A stretch of 8,168 nucleotides of DNA from CAZHFA01 sp964534945 (GCA_964534945.1 CAZHSB010000060.1:1-8168), one strand, 5' to 3'; shown: positions 1 through 6,450, counted from the stretch's first letter. The notes: generated by a model from the sequence alone, not told the origin. Program-made: numbers and translations.

Positions 1-300
1 AGTACGGCAACAAAAACGTACACTCCAAGTAAAACGTTTACGAAAACTTATACTCCGTCAAGTACGGCAACAAAAACGTACACTCCAAGCAATACATTTA
101 CGAAGACCTATACGCCGTCGAGTACGGCAACAAAAACGTACACTCCAAGCAATACATTTACGAAGACCTATACGCCGTCGAGTACGGCAACAAAAACGTA
201 TACACCAAGTAATACATTTACTAATATCTCCACACCAAGTAATACATTTACGAAGACCTATACTCCAAGCAAAACAGCAACAAAAACATTAAATATTACT
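1..300 (+). repeat. 60-bp in-frame tandem repeat array
   Basis: The array holds four 60-bp units (1-60, 61-120, 121-180, 181-240), then a half unit at 241-270 and a decayed one at 271-300. Each 60-bp unit is two 30-bp coding half-units. The units at 61-120 and 121-180 are identical in all 60 positions, including synonymous sites. The first unit differs at several third positions and the fourth decays in its second half. This is the pattern of recent unit duplication or homogenisation in the middle of the array. The array continues off the left edge, so copy number is unknown and may vary between strains. Confidence 0.9.
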
Positions 301-693
301 TCTACAAGCACTTTAACTCTAACGCCCATAAATAAAATAAGAGTTGTGGCACCAATTACAAAAGTATTGCTTCCGACAATTGATAGACAAACAAAAAAAC
401 ATTTAAGGGTGAATTTGGAAAAATTTATTGGTGCATCATTTGAAAGTGAAAGTATAATAGATCCAGAAGCAAAATATAAATATCTAGTGCATATAAGAAA
501 ATTAAAAAGATTAGGGGAAAAAGATGACAATTATAGACTTGGAAGATTAAGACTAATTTTAAGAAAAATGCCAATTGCTACCTTTAAAAATTTAGATAAA
601 GGGATTTATTCAATAAGATATCGAGTTGTTATATCAAAAAAGAATGTGACTAAAAAAACTAATTGGAGCGGTCGAAGTTTAGTTTCTTTTTAG
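1..693 (+). CDS. C-terminal part of a Thr/Ser-rich tandem-repeat surface protein (5' end outside window)
   Basis: Reading frame 1 is open from the first base to the TAG at 691-693, giving 230 visible residues; the start lies upstream of the window. A GTG at 346 could pass for a start, but the frame continues without a stop for 115 codons before it, in near-perfect coding repeats, so I reject it. Residues 1-90 are nine near-identical 10-residue units of the type STATKTYTPS / NTFTKTYTPS, followed by two degenerate units to about residue 110. Thr or Ser sits at nearly every second position. Such Thr/Pro-rich arrays are usually extended stalks or linkers of secreted proteins, often O-glycosylated. 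Residues about 115-230 form a Lys/Arg-rich beta-type domain with alternating hydrophobics (LVHIRKL, IYSIRYRVVI) and a late NWS motif, resembling a fibronectin-III or other Ig-like fold. No membrane anchor or sorting signal is visible at the C-terminus. Surface location is inferred. Confidence 0.8.
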   Translation, partial: STATKTYTPSKTFTKTYTPSSTATKTYTPSNTFTKTYTPSSTATKTYTPSNTFTKTYTPSSTATKTYTPSNTFTNISTPSNTFTKTYTPSKTATKTLNITSTSTLTLTPINKIRVVAPITKVLLPTIDRQTKKHLRVNLEKFIGASFESESIIDPEAKYKYLVHIRKLKRLGEKDDNYRLGRLRLILRKMPIATFKNLDKGIYSIRYRVVISKKNVTKKTNWSGRSLVSF

Positions 694-742
694 ATTATGT
701 CTGAATTTACTTTTTTATCTAAGGAAAAATTGTCTTATTGTC

Positions 743-765
743 GCAGTTTTTCAGACTGCATTTTT
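743..765 (+). terminator. Weak terminator-like hairpin after the repeat-protein gene
   Basis: GCAGT (743-747) pairs with ACTGC (755-759) around a 7-nt loop, followed by A and five T (760-765), 50 nt after the TAG. The 5-bp stem is short. TTCAGAC (750-756) can instead pair with GTCTGAA (699-705), so the fold is uncertain. It is the only hairpin with a T-run just downstream of this gene. Confidence 0.35.
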
Positions 766-769
766 AAGG

Positions 770-907
770 ATGATTTTTGTTCCTAAGGTTAACGATCCTG
801 AAAGGAGCGTATACCTTAGGCCAAATTGTATAGCGTTTTTAATGCAGGAATATTTTAGCATACGAAAATTTTTAGACTTGTCCTTTCCTAGCAACGAAGA
901 TTTTTGA
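770..907 (+). CDS. Doubtful 45-codon ORF in the convergent intergenic region
   Basis: ATG at 770 runs to TGA at 905-907 and would encode 45 residues containing VNDPERSVYLRPN and a mixed hydrophobic tail ending SNEDF. The frame is also open upstream to about 683, but without an ATG, GTG or TTG. An AAGG abuts the ATG with no normal spacing, so it is a poor ribosome binding site. The ORF overlaps the long palindrome at 782-820, which makes chance openness or repeat-derived sequence more likely than a gene. I recognise no family. It is recorded because it is uninterrupted in an AT-rich stretch where stops are frequent. Confidence 0.15.
   Translation: MIFVPKVNDPERSVYLRPNCIAFLMQEYFSIRKFLDLSFPSNEDF
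782..820. repeat. Long interrupted palindrome (possible dispersed repeat element or RNA hairpin)
   Basis: CCTAAGGT (782-789) pairs perfectly with ACCTTAGG (813-820). After a 2x2 internal loop, ACG (792-794) pairs with CGT (808-810). After one A/G mismatch, TCCT (796-799) pairs with AGGA (803-806) around a 3-nt GAA loop. That is 15 base pairs in a 39-nt hairpin, with more G+C than its surroundings. No T-run follows on either strand, so it is not a simple intrinsic terminator. It lies between two convergent genes, a usual site for dispersed palindromic elements. Confidence 0.55.
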
Positions 908-953
908 TATTCATAAAAAAACAAAAAATTATCCTAGTGAAATTGAGTGCATC

Positions 954-2759
954 TTAATGATTAAAAATTTCCAAACGTTCTTCTAATATATTTAGAAGGT
1001 AAGCACACTTTTCCTTTGTTTTGTTGTCTATCGCAATATTGTCGTAAACTTCCGTCATAAAAGGTTCAAAAAAAGGATATAACTTTTCAAAATGACTAGC
1101 AGAAAATAGTTTTTGATCAATTTCATATGTGCTTACAATAAAGTAATCGCAATATGTTGCGATTACTTCTAGAAAATTGCAAGCTCTACTTAATTTTTGA
1201 GCAGTTTCTTCGTTATTTTCATTATTTATTATAATAGCTTCACGAAAATAATTAAGTCCCACCTTTATTGGGTCTATTAGGTTAAATATCTCCTGTTTTA
1301 TAATTGCCTCTTCTTTTATATGACTTTTATCATTTTGCAAAAAATTTGCTAATTCTTGTTGTAACTTTTCTTCTGCCCAACAGTCAGAAAATTGAATATC
1401 TGATGGTAAGATTTGTCCTAAAACTTTTGATATTTCTTTGTCATCTATAAAACTTAGGTCTTTAGCAATAAGCCAAAAAATAGTACCAAGTTTTTTAGCA
1501 AAAATATCATCATTTTTTATTGAATTAAAAAATAAAGTTACATCTTTTTTTGTTAATTTTTTTGTATCATTTTCAATAGGAATGGCAGCTATGAGATATT
1601 TTTTGTTTTTAGCATTGTCTATGGGATGTTCCTCAATATCTTTTGCAAATTCTTTATTTCTTAGAGTAAATCCTAATTTTTTTAAGCGTTCTTGGACGAA
1701 CAATAATTCTGAATTTTCTTGAGAAACTAATGATATAACGGAATCATCTAATTCTAGACTTCTACCATGAGATATAATGTCTAACCCTAATGTTTCTTCA
1801 ATGTTTTCATAAAGATGAAGATGCCTATCGTGTAATGTTGCTACATTTTTTTGTAATTTTTTTGCTATATCTAAAACTCTTTCTCTAATACTTCTATCAC
1901 TTTCTTCTTTCAATTTAGAGAAAAAATCATTAGAATAATCTTTTAATGTAGTTTCACTTGAACGAGGAATTACAATAAGATCAGAAAAAAAGTATTTATT
2001 GGAATCAGAGTTCTTAAAAAATCCAATTTCTGTAGTTATTCCTTTTTCTTCTAATATCTTTCCAATATGTTCAAAAATTAAACAATTGCTCCTTAAATCT
2101 TGAGGACCTTGATATTCTTTAGATGAATAAAAGTTTCCTTTTTCATCTCTAAAAGACCAGCCATGTTCTGCGATTCTCCACTCAAATCCATTATTATTGA
2201 TAGAACCTAGCACAATTGTGACCTTATTTATATTTTTTTCTTTTAGTTGTCTTGCTAATTCTTCTAGTCCATTTTCTCTATATATAATACCTTCTTCACT
2301 ATTAATAGAATCAAATTGTTGTAATCTTGCTTCTTCTAATTTCTTAAGTCTGTCCCCTAAAGTTTTTTCATCTTCTCCTAAGTATCTAAGAGGGGTGATC
2401 AATTTTTTGCAAGCTTCTTTTCTTAAAATATTAATAATTGTCATATCTGTTATTATTAATTGCTCATTAGGATTGGTTTCAATTAAAAATTTAATTATTT
2501 CATTTGCGACCTCCGCCGGAAGTTGATGAATTTTATTATCAAAATTTGGAGTTACAACTACAGATACAGTGCTAATACCATTTTTTGATAACGTATTTAC
2601 TAACTTTTCCTCCATATGATTGTTTCTATAAAGTGCAACAACTTGCGAAGCTAGGGCGATATCACAGTTAAAAGCTTCATCTCTAGATGGTAAAGTTAAT
2701 TTTGAAGGTTTAGAAGCAATGGAAGAGGTTATTTTATTTTTAGGATTATTTTCGTACAT
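954..2759 (-). CDS. Uncharacterised 601-residue soluble protein
   Basis: I do not recognise this protein. The ATG at 2757-2759 is preceded by an AAAAAAGG stretch ending 5 nt upstream, a usable ribosome binding site; the stop is TAA at 954-956. There is no signal peptide, lipobox or convincing membrane segment, so it is probably cytoplasmic, or a substrate of a dedicated secretion system. The first 25 residues are polar and rich in Ser, Lys and Asn. Two alpha/beta-looking stretches follow: residues about 50-110 (STVSVVVTPN, EQLIITDMTI) and about 165-270 (NKVTIVLGSINN, TTEIGFF, SDLIVIP). Both begin with a similar E-L-x3-L-x4-I-x2-V-x-[VI]-V pattern, possibly an old internal duplication. From about residue 275 to the end it is mainly helical and charged. 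I see no catalytic motif, Walker motif or zinc cluster. It stands alone: the operon upstream is closed by its own terminator and the + strand gene downstream is convergent. Confidence 0.85.
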   Translation of the reverse strand: MYENNPKNKITSSIASKPSKLTLPSRDEAFNCDIALASQVVALYRNNHMEEKLVNTLSKNGISTVSVVVTPNFDNKIHQLPAEVANEIIKFLIETNPNEQLIITDMTIINILRKEACKKLITPLRYLGEDEKTLGDRLKKLEEARLQQFDSINSEEGIIYRENGLEELARQLKEKNINKVTIVLGSINNNGFEWRIAEHGWSFRDEKGNFYSSKEYQGPQDLRSNCLIFEHIGKILEEKGITTEIGFFKNSDSNKYFFSDLIVIPRSSETTLKDYSNDFFSKLKEESDRSIRERVLDIAKKLQKNVATLHDRHLHLYENIEETLGLDIISHGRSLELDDSVISLVSQENSELLFVQERLKKLGFTLRNKEFAKDIEEHPIDNAKNKKYLIAAIPIENDTKKLTKKDVTLFFNSIKNDDIFAKKLGTIFWLIAKDLSFIDDKEISKVLGQILPSDIQFSDCWAEEKLQQELANFLQNDKSHIKEEAIIKQEIFNLIDPIKVGLNYFREAIIINNENNEETAQKLSRACNFLEVIATYCDYFIVSTYEIDQKLFSASHFEKLYPFFEPFMTEVYDNIAIDNKTKEKCAYLLNILEERLEIFNH

Positions 2760-2788
2760 TTTTTCCTTTTTTGATTCATAATAATTGT

Positions 2789-2852
2789 AAATTAAATTTT
2801 GTTAAAATTAGAGTCAAAATTATTATAGTATGTTAATTATGTTTTTAATCAA
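2789..2852 (-). promoter_or_regulatory. Candidate promoters for the 601-residue gene
   Basis: Two sigma70-type candidates face the gene. The distal one has a perfect TATAAT (2822-2827) with TTGATT (2847-2852) 19 nt upstream, slightly long spacing. The proximal one has TTGACT (2812-2817) and a poor -10, TAATTT (2789-2794), at 17 nt. The distal -35 overlaps the U-tract of the terminator at 2851-2874, so terminator and promoter are packed back to back. In DNA this AT-rich, such matches are weak evidence. Confidence 0.4.
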
Positions 2853-2874
2853 AAAAAAGGAAAAGCCCTTTTCC
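2851..2874 (-). terminator. Rho-independent terminator of the exporter operon transcript
   Basis: On the minus strand GGAAAA (2874-2869), a GGGC loop and TTTTCC (2864-2859) are followed by eight T (2858-2851). It lies downstream of both the permease stop at 3204 and the pseudogene fragment, so it probably ends readthrough from the operon. It may originally have belonged to the decayed surface-gene copy, whose relict stop is 50 nt away. Confidence 0.7.
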
Positions 2875-2923
2875 CTAAAAAGTGATTTTCCCCTTAATTT
2901 AGGTTTTTACCAGTTTTTAGTTT

Positions 2924-3151
2924 TTAATCATATTTCCTATAGAATCTAGAAATTTCATTCTAAGCAAGAAGATCCATCACCATTACAAACACCACATACG
3001 TCAAGTTTTGCATCTCCTTTAGCGACTCCAAGACAATCATAGAACAAGCAGTAACTGCAACATTTTATGTCATAGTTGTTTCTGCCACATCGGATACAGC
3101 CATTGTTACTGTACATTCTTGTGCTTCTCCCGAAGATGGTATTGTTAATGA
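2924..3151 (-). pseudogene. Dead, internally deleted copy of the cysteine-rich surface gene
   Basis: This 228-bp tract is a mosaic of three pieces of the gene at 6451-8168, in the same order and on the same strand. Positions 2924-2960 match 6451-6487 (34 of 37 identical), 2961-2990 match 6895-6924 (identical), and 2985-3151 match 7072-7242 with few substitutions. About 407 bp and 147 bp of the intact gene are missing at the two junctions. The first junction falls on a shared CATTC and the second on a shared ACAAAC in the CGVCxGDG repeats. It is clearly inactive: a Gln codon has become TAA at 3065-3067, one base is lost after 3038, three bases are lost near 3087, and the CATTC junction creates an out-of-frame TGA. 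The relict C-terminal codons (NEISRFYRKYD, then TAA) match NEIPRFYSKCD of the intact gene. Homology stops at 3151. Confidence 0.9.
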
Positions 3152-3203
3152 TTTTGCTTAATATATTTTGACAGTAATTAAAAAGTTTTTTTTATGACTT
3201 TAT

Positions 3204-4337
3204 TTAGTCTAATGTGTTTTTATATACTTTCATTGTTAAACTTATTATTACAGTAACTAATATTAATAAGGGATATAAATTGTACCAAATATCAGAAAAG
3301 CCCGATCCTTTAAGCATAATTTCCCGAGCTATACGAATAAAGTAGGTTAGTGGTACACAATCACCAATATATTGTGCCCAGCCTGGCATTCCTAAAAATG
3401 GAAACATAAATCCAGTTAACATTAAAGATGGTAATAAAACAAATACTGACATTTGTAATGCCTGTGTTTGATTGTTTGCAATAGTTGAAATTAAAAAACC
3501 AATGGCAAGATTACAAATAATAAATAAAATAATACACAATAAAAGCAACCATAAACTACCTTGAATAGGAATATCAAATAGCCAATTGGAAATCGCAAGT
3601 ATTATAATTGATTGAAATAGACAAATAAAAATAAAAGGAGTAATTTTGCCGATCATGACCTCTAACGGCTTAAGTGGCATAGCTAAAAGATTCTCCATGG
3701 TGCCTCGTTCTCTTTCTCTTGTAAGAGCTAATGCTGTCATCATCACGCCAGTAAAAATTAATACCATACCAATTAAAGCAGGTACAATATTATATCTTGT
3801 GAAACCCTCTGGATTATAAGACTTATGTACATCAATGTTAAAAGATGTTGATTTGTTTTCTAGTATACCAAGACTTCCTTTAAATTCTTGTGCTACGACT
3901 GTATTAACAATACCATTAAGAGAGGAGATTGCACCGCCAACAGAAGATGGATCTGATGCATCAGCCTCGAGTAAAATATTTGGCTTTTTACCACGTATCA
4001 CATCTTGTGTAAAATTATCAGGAATAGTAATGACAAATAAAACTTGACCTCGTTGTAAAAGCTTATTTCCATCTTCGTCTGTAGATATATTTTTAATCAT
4101 TTTAAAATAATCAGAATTTTGTAATGACTTAACAATACTTCTAGTCAAAAAAGTATTATCTCTAGAAAGCATTGCTGTTGGTAATTGCCTAGGTTCTGTA
4201 TTTATTGCATATCCAAATAACAATAATTGCATTATTGGTAGCATTACAATCATCACTAGTGTTGGTCTATCTCTTTTTAACTGAATAAATTCTTTTCTTA
4301 TAAGAGCTTTTATTCGTTGCAAAGAAAAATTAAGCAT
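3204..4337 (-). CDS. ABC-2 type exporter permease
   Basis: This 377-residue inner-membrane subunit forms the export channel, presumably as a homodimer because only one permease gene is present. It has the layout of YhhJ/YbhR-type ABC-2 permeases: a charged cytoplasmic N-terminus (KEFIQLKRDRPT), a first membrane segment at about 26-46, a large periplasmic domain at about 50-180, and five more segments near 183-206, 231-252, 261-286, 294-316 and 353-370. The family motif RERERGTMENLLAMPLKP (about 207-224) follows the second segment, and PLTYFIRIAREIMLKG (about 329-344) precedes the last. Length is normal. The ATG at 4335-4337 is 1 nt after the ATPase stop and is served by AAGGAG (4345-4350), 7 nt upstream and inside the ATPase gene, so translation is probably coupled. 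It is the last gene of the operon. The substrate cannot be read from sequence; relatives export drugs or other small hydrophobic compounds. Confidence 0.92.
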   Translation of the reverse strand: MLNFSLQRIKALIRKEFIQLKRDRPTLVMIVMLPIMQLLLFGYAINTEPRQLPTAMLSRDNTFLTRSIVKSLQNSDYFKMIKNISTDEDGNKLLQRGQVLFVITIPDNFTQDVIRGKKPNILLEADASDPSSVGGAISSLNGIVNTVVAQEFKGSLGILENKSTSFNIDVHKSYNPEGFTRYNIVPALIGMVLIFTGVMMTALALTRERERGTMENLLAMPLKPLEVMIGKITPFIFICLFQSIIILAISNWLFDIPIQGSLWLLLLCIILFIICNLAIGFLISTIANNQTQALQMSVFVLLPSLMLTGFMFPFLGMPGWAQYIGDCVPLTYFIRIAREIMLKGSGFSDIWYNLYPLLILVTVIISLTMKVYKNTLD

Positions 4338-4338
4338 T

Positions 4339-5256
4339 CTAATTCTCCTTGGCTTTTTTTAGATAATAAATAAAAGCATCTTCCAAAGATGTTTCAGTTT
4401 GTTGATAAATAATTAAATATTTTGACAGTTGTGCCTGTAATATATCTTGTAATTTACCCTTATCTTTACCACAAATATGTAACTTTTCTCCGAACAAAGC
4501 CATGGTGACAATATCCATGTTGCCATCTAATGCTTGCCTTAATTTAGATACCTTGTCTCCAGAGATTTCAAAAGTTGTAAGGCCAGTACTTTTAATAACA
4601 TAGTCTAAAGTTCCCCTGACCATAATATTACCATAAGCAATATATATAATTTCATGACATCTCTCAGCTTCGTCCATATAGTGCGTAGTGACCAAAACAG
4701 TCATTCCTTGTTCAGACAAGTGGCTAATCTCGTCCCAAAATTCACGTCTTGCTTTAGGATCGACTCCTGCGGTTGGCTCATCTAACAACAAAATTTGTGG
4801 CTCATGTAAAATACACGCGGCTAATGCTAATCTTTGTTTCCAGCCACCAGAGAGGCTACCTGCTAATTGATTGGCCCTATTCTGCAAACCTAGCTTAATT
4901 AAGGATTTGTTAACTTTATCTTCGATATTGCTTAATCCATATATATTAGCTACAAAAGCAAGATTTTCTTTAATTGTTAAATCTTCCCAAAAACTAAATT
5001 TTTGTGTCATATAGCCAATTTTTTTACGAATTAATTCTGTTTGAGTTATAATATCATACCCCAAACAAGTACCTTGTCCAGAATTTGGAGTCAACAGCCC
5101 ACATAGCATACGAATAGTTGTAGTTTTTCCACTACCATTTGGGCCTAAAAAACCATAAATTTTTCCTTTAGAAACAGAAATATTAATATCTTTAACCACT
5201 TCTTTATTTCCAAATTTTTTAGTTAGGTGAGAAACATCTATGGCAAAGTCGGTCAT
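4339..5256 (-). CDS. ABC transporter ATP-binding subunit (exporter, DRA/CcmA-like)
   Basis: This 305-residue ATPase powers the adjacent permease. All nucleotide-binding motifs are intact: Walker A GPNGSGKT (38-45), Q-loop Gln85, signature LSGGW (135-139), Walker B ILLLDEP (155-161, Glu160 as catalytic base), D-loop GVD, and switch His192 in TTHYMDEA. The variant signature LSGGW (rather than LSGGQ) and the TTHYMDEAE motif are common in ATPases paired with ABC-2 permeases. Residues about 220-305 form the C-terminal extension usual for this family. Unlike E. coli YbhF or RbbA, it carries a single ATPase domain, so two copies must pair. The ATG at 5254-5256 lies 1 nt beyond the adaptor stop, with AAGGAT (5265-5270) 8 nt upstream. 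The TAG stop at 4339-4341 is 1 nt before the permease ATG. Confidence 0.95.
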   Translation of the reverse strand: MTDFAIDVSHLTKKFGNKEVVKDINISVSKGKIYGFLGPNGSGKTTTIRMLCGLLTPNSGQGTCLGYDIITQTELIRKKIGYMTQKFSFWEDLTIKENLAFVANIYGLSNIEDKVNKSLIKLGLQNRANQLAGSLSGGWKQRLALAACILHEPQILLLDEPTAGVDPKARREFWDEISHLSEQGMTVLVTTHYMDEAERCHEIIYIAYGNIMVRGTLDYVIKSTGLTTFEISGDKVSKLRQALDGNMDIVTMALFGEKLHICGKDKGKLQDILQAQLSKYLIIYQQTETSLEDAFIYYLKKAKEN

Positions 5257-5257
5257 A

Positions 5258-6196
5258 TTATTTAATCCTTACTGAAATTGGTAATCCGGGGTGTAAATTT
5301 TGAGCTTGATTATTGAACGTTGCCTCCACCATAAATACCATTTTATCTCGACTTTCTATACTATAAATAACAGGAGGAGTAAATTCAGCCTTACTTGATA
5401 TAAAAGAAATTTTTGCGGGAATTTCTGCCTGACATCCATCACATATTACTTTAATTGGCATTTGATATTTTAGACTAGCAAGTATCTTTTCTGGCACGAA
5501 AAACCTTATCTTAACATTTTCTGGTGGAAGTATTGAAACTACAGGTGTTCCTTTTGCCACATATTCGCCAAGTCGAAAATAAACATCTTCTATCATTCCT
5601 GATACTTTGCTTTTTACGTTATTGTTATCAGCTTGTTTTGTTATTTTTAATAAATCCTGTTGAGCAATTTCAATTTCATTTTGAGCCATTTTTAATTCAT
5701 CTTCACGAGCAGAAAGCATGGCCGATCTTAATGAGGCCTCAAGCTCAGCAACTTTTGCTTTTGCACTTTTATAGGCAGCAAGTTTTTGATCAAAATTTTC
5801 CTGACTTACTATTTTTCTTTTAAGCAATTTTTGAGCCCTTTGGTATTCTTTATTTGTATTTTCTAACACTGCCATTGCTTGTGCTTTTTGCCTAATAAAA
5901 ACCTCTAATTCTTGTTTTCTTTCTCCTTTGCTTAAATTAGCATAATTAGCATATGATTTATCAAGTTTATTTTTTGCTTGAATGATGTTTGCTTTCCAAA
6001 TTTCACTATCCACTGTAAATAATTGTTCACCAGAGTTAATTTTTTGTCCTTTAATGATATTTATTTTATCTAAAATACCACTTGTATAAGGTGATATATA
6101 AACATATTCCCCTTCAATATAACCATTAAAAATATTATCATCCGTCTTTGAACATGCGAGCGAAAGAAGCAATCCACATAACAAAAATAATTTCAT
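5258..6196 (-). CDS. HlyD/YbhG-like periplasmic adaptor lipoprotein
   Basis: This 312-residue membrane fusion protein links the ABC exporter to an outer-membrane channel. A short Lys-Leu-rich signal peptide ends in a lipobox LSLAC with Cys15 as the likely lipidated residue. The order is: first biotinyl-lipoyl half about 28-65 (EGEYVYISPYTSG), long coiled-coil hairpin about 67-188, second lipoyl half about 193-222, and beta-barrel about 226-310. The CDGC pair (252-255) followed by FTPPVIYS is a familiar element of YbhG/YhiI-type adaptors. The start is secure: ATG at 6194-6196 has AAAGGAGG (6201-6208) 4 nt away, the strongest ribosome binding site in the window. It is first in the operon. Ser at +2 after Cys would predict outer-membrane sorting under the E. 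coli Lol rule, unusual for an adaptor, though that rule may not apply here. No TolC-like gene is in the window. Confidence 0.93.
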   Translation of the reverse strand: MKLFLLCGLLLSLACSKTDDNIFNGYIEGEYVYISPYTSGILDKINIIKGQKINSGEQLFTVDSEIWKANIIQAKNKLDKSYANYANLSKGERKQELEVFIRQKAQAMAVLENTNKEYQRAQKLLKRKIVSQENFDQKLAAYKSAKAKVAELEASLRSAMLSAREDELKMAQNEIEIAQQDLLKITKQADNNNVKSKVSGMIEDVYFRLGEYVAKGTPVVSILPPENVKIRFFVPEKILASLKYQMPIKVICDGCQAEIPAKISFISSKAEFTPPVIYSIESRDKMVFMVEATFNNQAQNLHPGLPISVRIK

Positions 6197-6267
6197 TTTC
6201 CCTCCTTTGCCATATTTAATATTACATCACACTTTTTGCATTATTTTCTTCCGTTAAAAATTTTTTA

Positions 6268-6289
6268 TATATAACAGTTTGATTCTGTT
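6268..6289 (-). promoter_or_regulatory. Candidate extended -10 promoter overlapped by an inverted repeat, exporter operon
   Basis: On the minus strand TGTTATATA (6276-6268) is an extended -10 element (TG, one base, TATATA) about 70 nt upstream of the adaptor ATG; no good -35 is present. An inverted repeat AACAG-N7-CTGTT (6273-6289) overlaps it, placed as a repressor operator would be. TetR or MarR regulators often control such exporters, but no regulator gene is in the window and the half-sites are only 5 bp. Confidence 0.35.
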
Positions 6290-6380
6290 TTATTTTTATT
6301 AATCTCGCAATGGCTAAATTCTAAATATCCTAATAAAAATATGTTATCGCAAACAATTTAATCTCTCTTTTCCCGAACAT

Positions 6381-6423
6381 AAAATAAAAAAAGCGAAGCT
6401 CAAAATGTTTTGAACTTCGCTTT
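6381..6423 (-). terminator. Strong intrinsic terminator of the cysteine-rich surface gene
   Basis: AAAGCGAAG (6390-6398) pairs with CTTCGCTTT (6415-6423). After one C/A mismatch, TCAAAA (6400-6405) pairs with TTTTGA (6408-6413). Read on the minus strand, the stem is followed by a T-rich tract (6390-6381). It lies 27 nt beyond the stop codon of the 6451-8168 gene and separates it from the exporter operon. A smaller hairpin AAAAGG/CCTTTT (6426-6443) sits between the stop codon and this stem. Confidence 0.85.
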
Positions 6424-6450
6424 CTAAAAGGTTTTATCCTTTTTTATTTA

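Larger units (their letters stand above)
2760..3203. other. 444-bp intergenic region with no intact gene
   Basis: This stretch holds, from the left, the ribosome binding site and promoter candidates of the 601-residue gene, a minus-strand intrinsic terminator (2851-2874), an inverted repeat CCTAAA/TTTAGG (2874-2879 and 2898-2903), three GTTTTTA heptamers (2903-2909, 2913-2919, 2920-2926) and the surface-gene pseudogene fragment (2924-3151). Positions 3152-3203 hold only AT-rich sequence. No tRNA-like fold or intact ORF is seen. Confidence 0.8.

Noticed and set aside
1..240. CRISPR-like array
   Set aside because: The 60-bp units are contiguous, have no unique spacers and keep an open reading frame; this is a coding tandem repeat.
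258..530. Minus-strand 90-codon ORF opposite the repeat protein
   Set aside because: It overlaps the continuous + strand coding frame and yields a random hydrophobic product; a shadow frame.
346..693. A separate 115-residue gene starting at GTG 346
   Set aside because: The same frame is open back to position 1 through in-frame coding repeats and GTG 346 lacks a ribosome binding site; it is an internal Val codon.
782..830. Integron attC site
   Set aside because: The palindrome lacks the paired RYYYAAC and GTTRRRY core sites and no integrase or cassette is near.
3168..3196. + strand promoter with a perfect TTGACA at 3168-3173
   Set aside because: There is no good -10 at proper spacing and no + strand gene downstream; a chance match in AT-rich DNA.
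954..6196. Toxin or bacteriocin export cluster with the 601-residue protein as cargo
   Set aside because: The 601-residue gene has its own promoter candidates behind a terminator, is far larger than usual peptide cargo, and the ABC-2 permease type is not the peptidase-containing kind used for bacteriocins.
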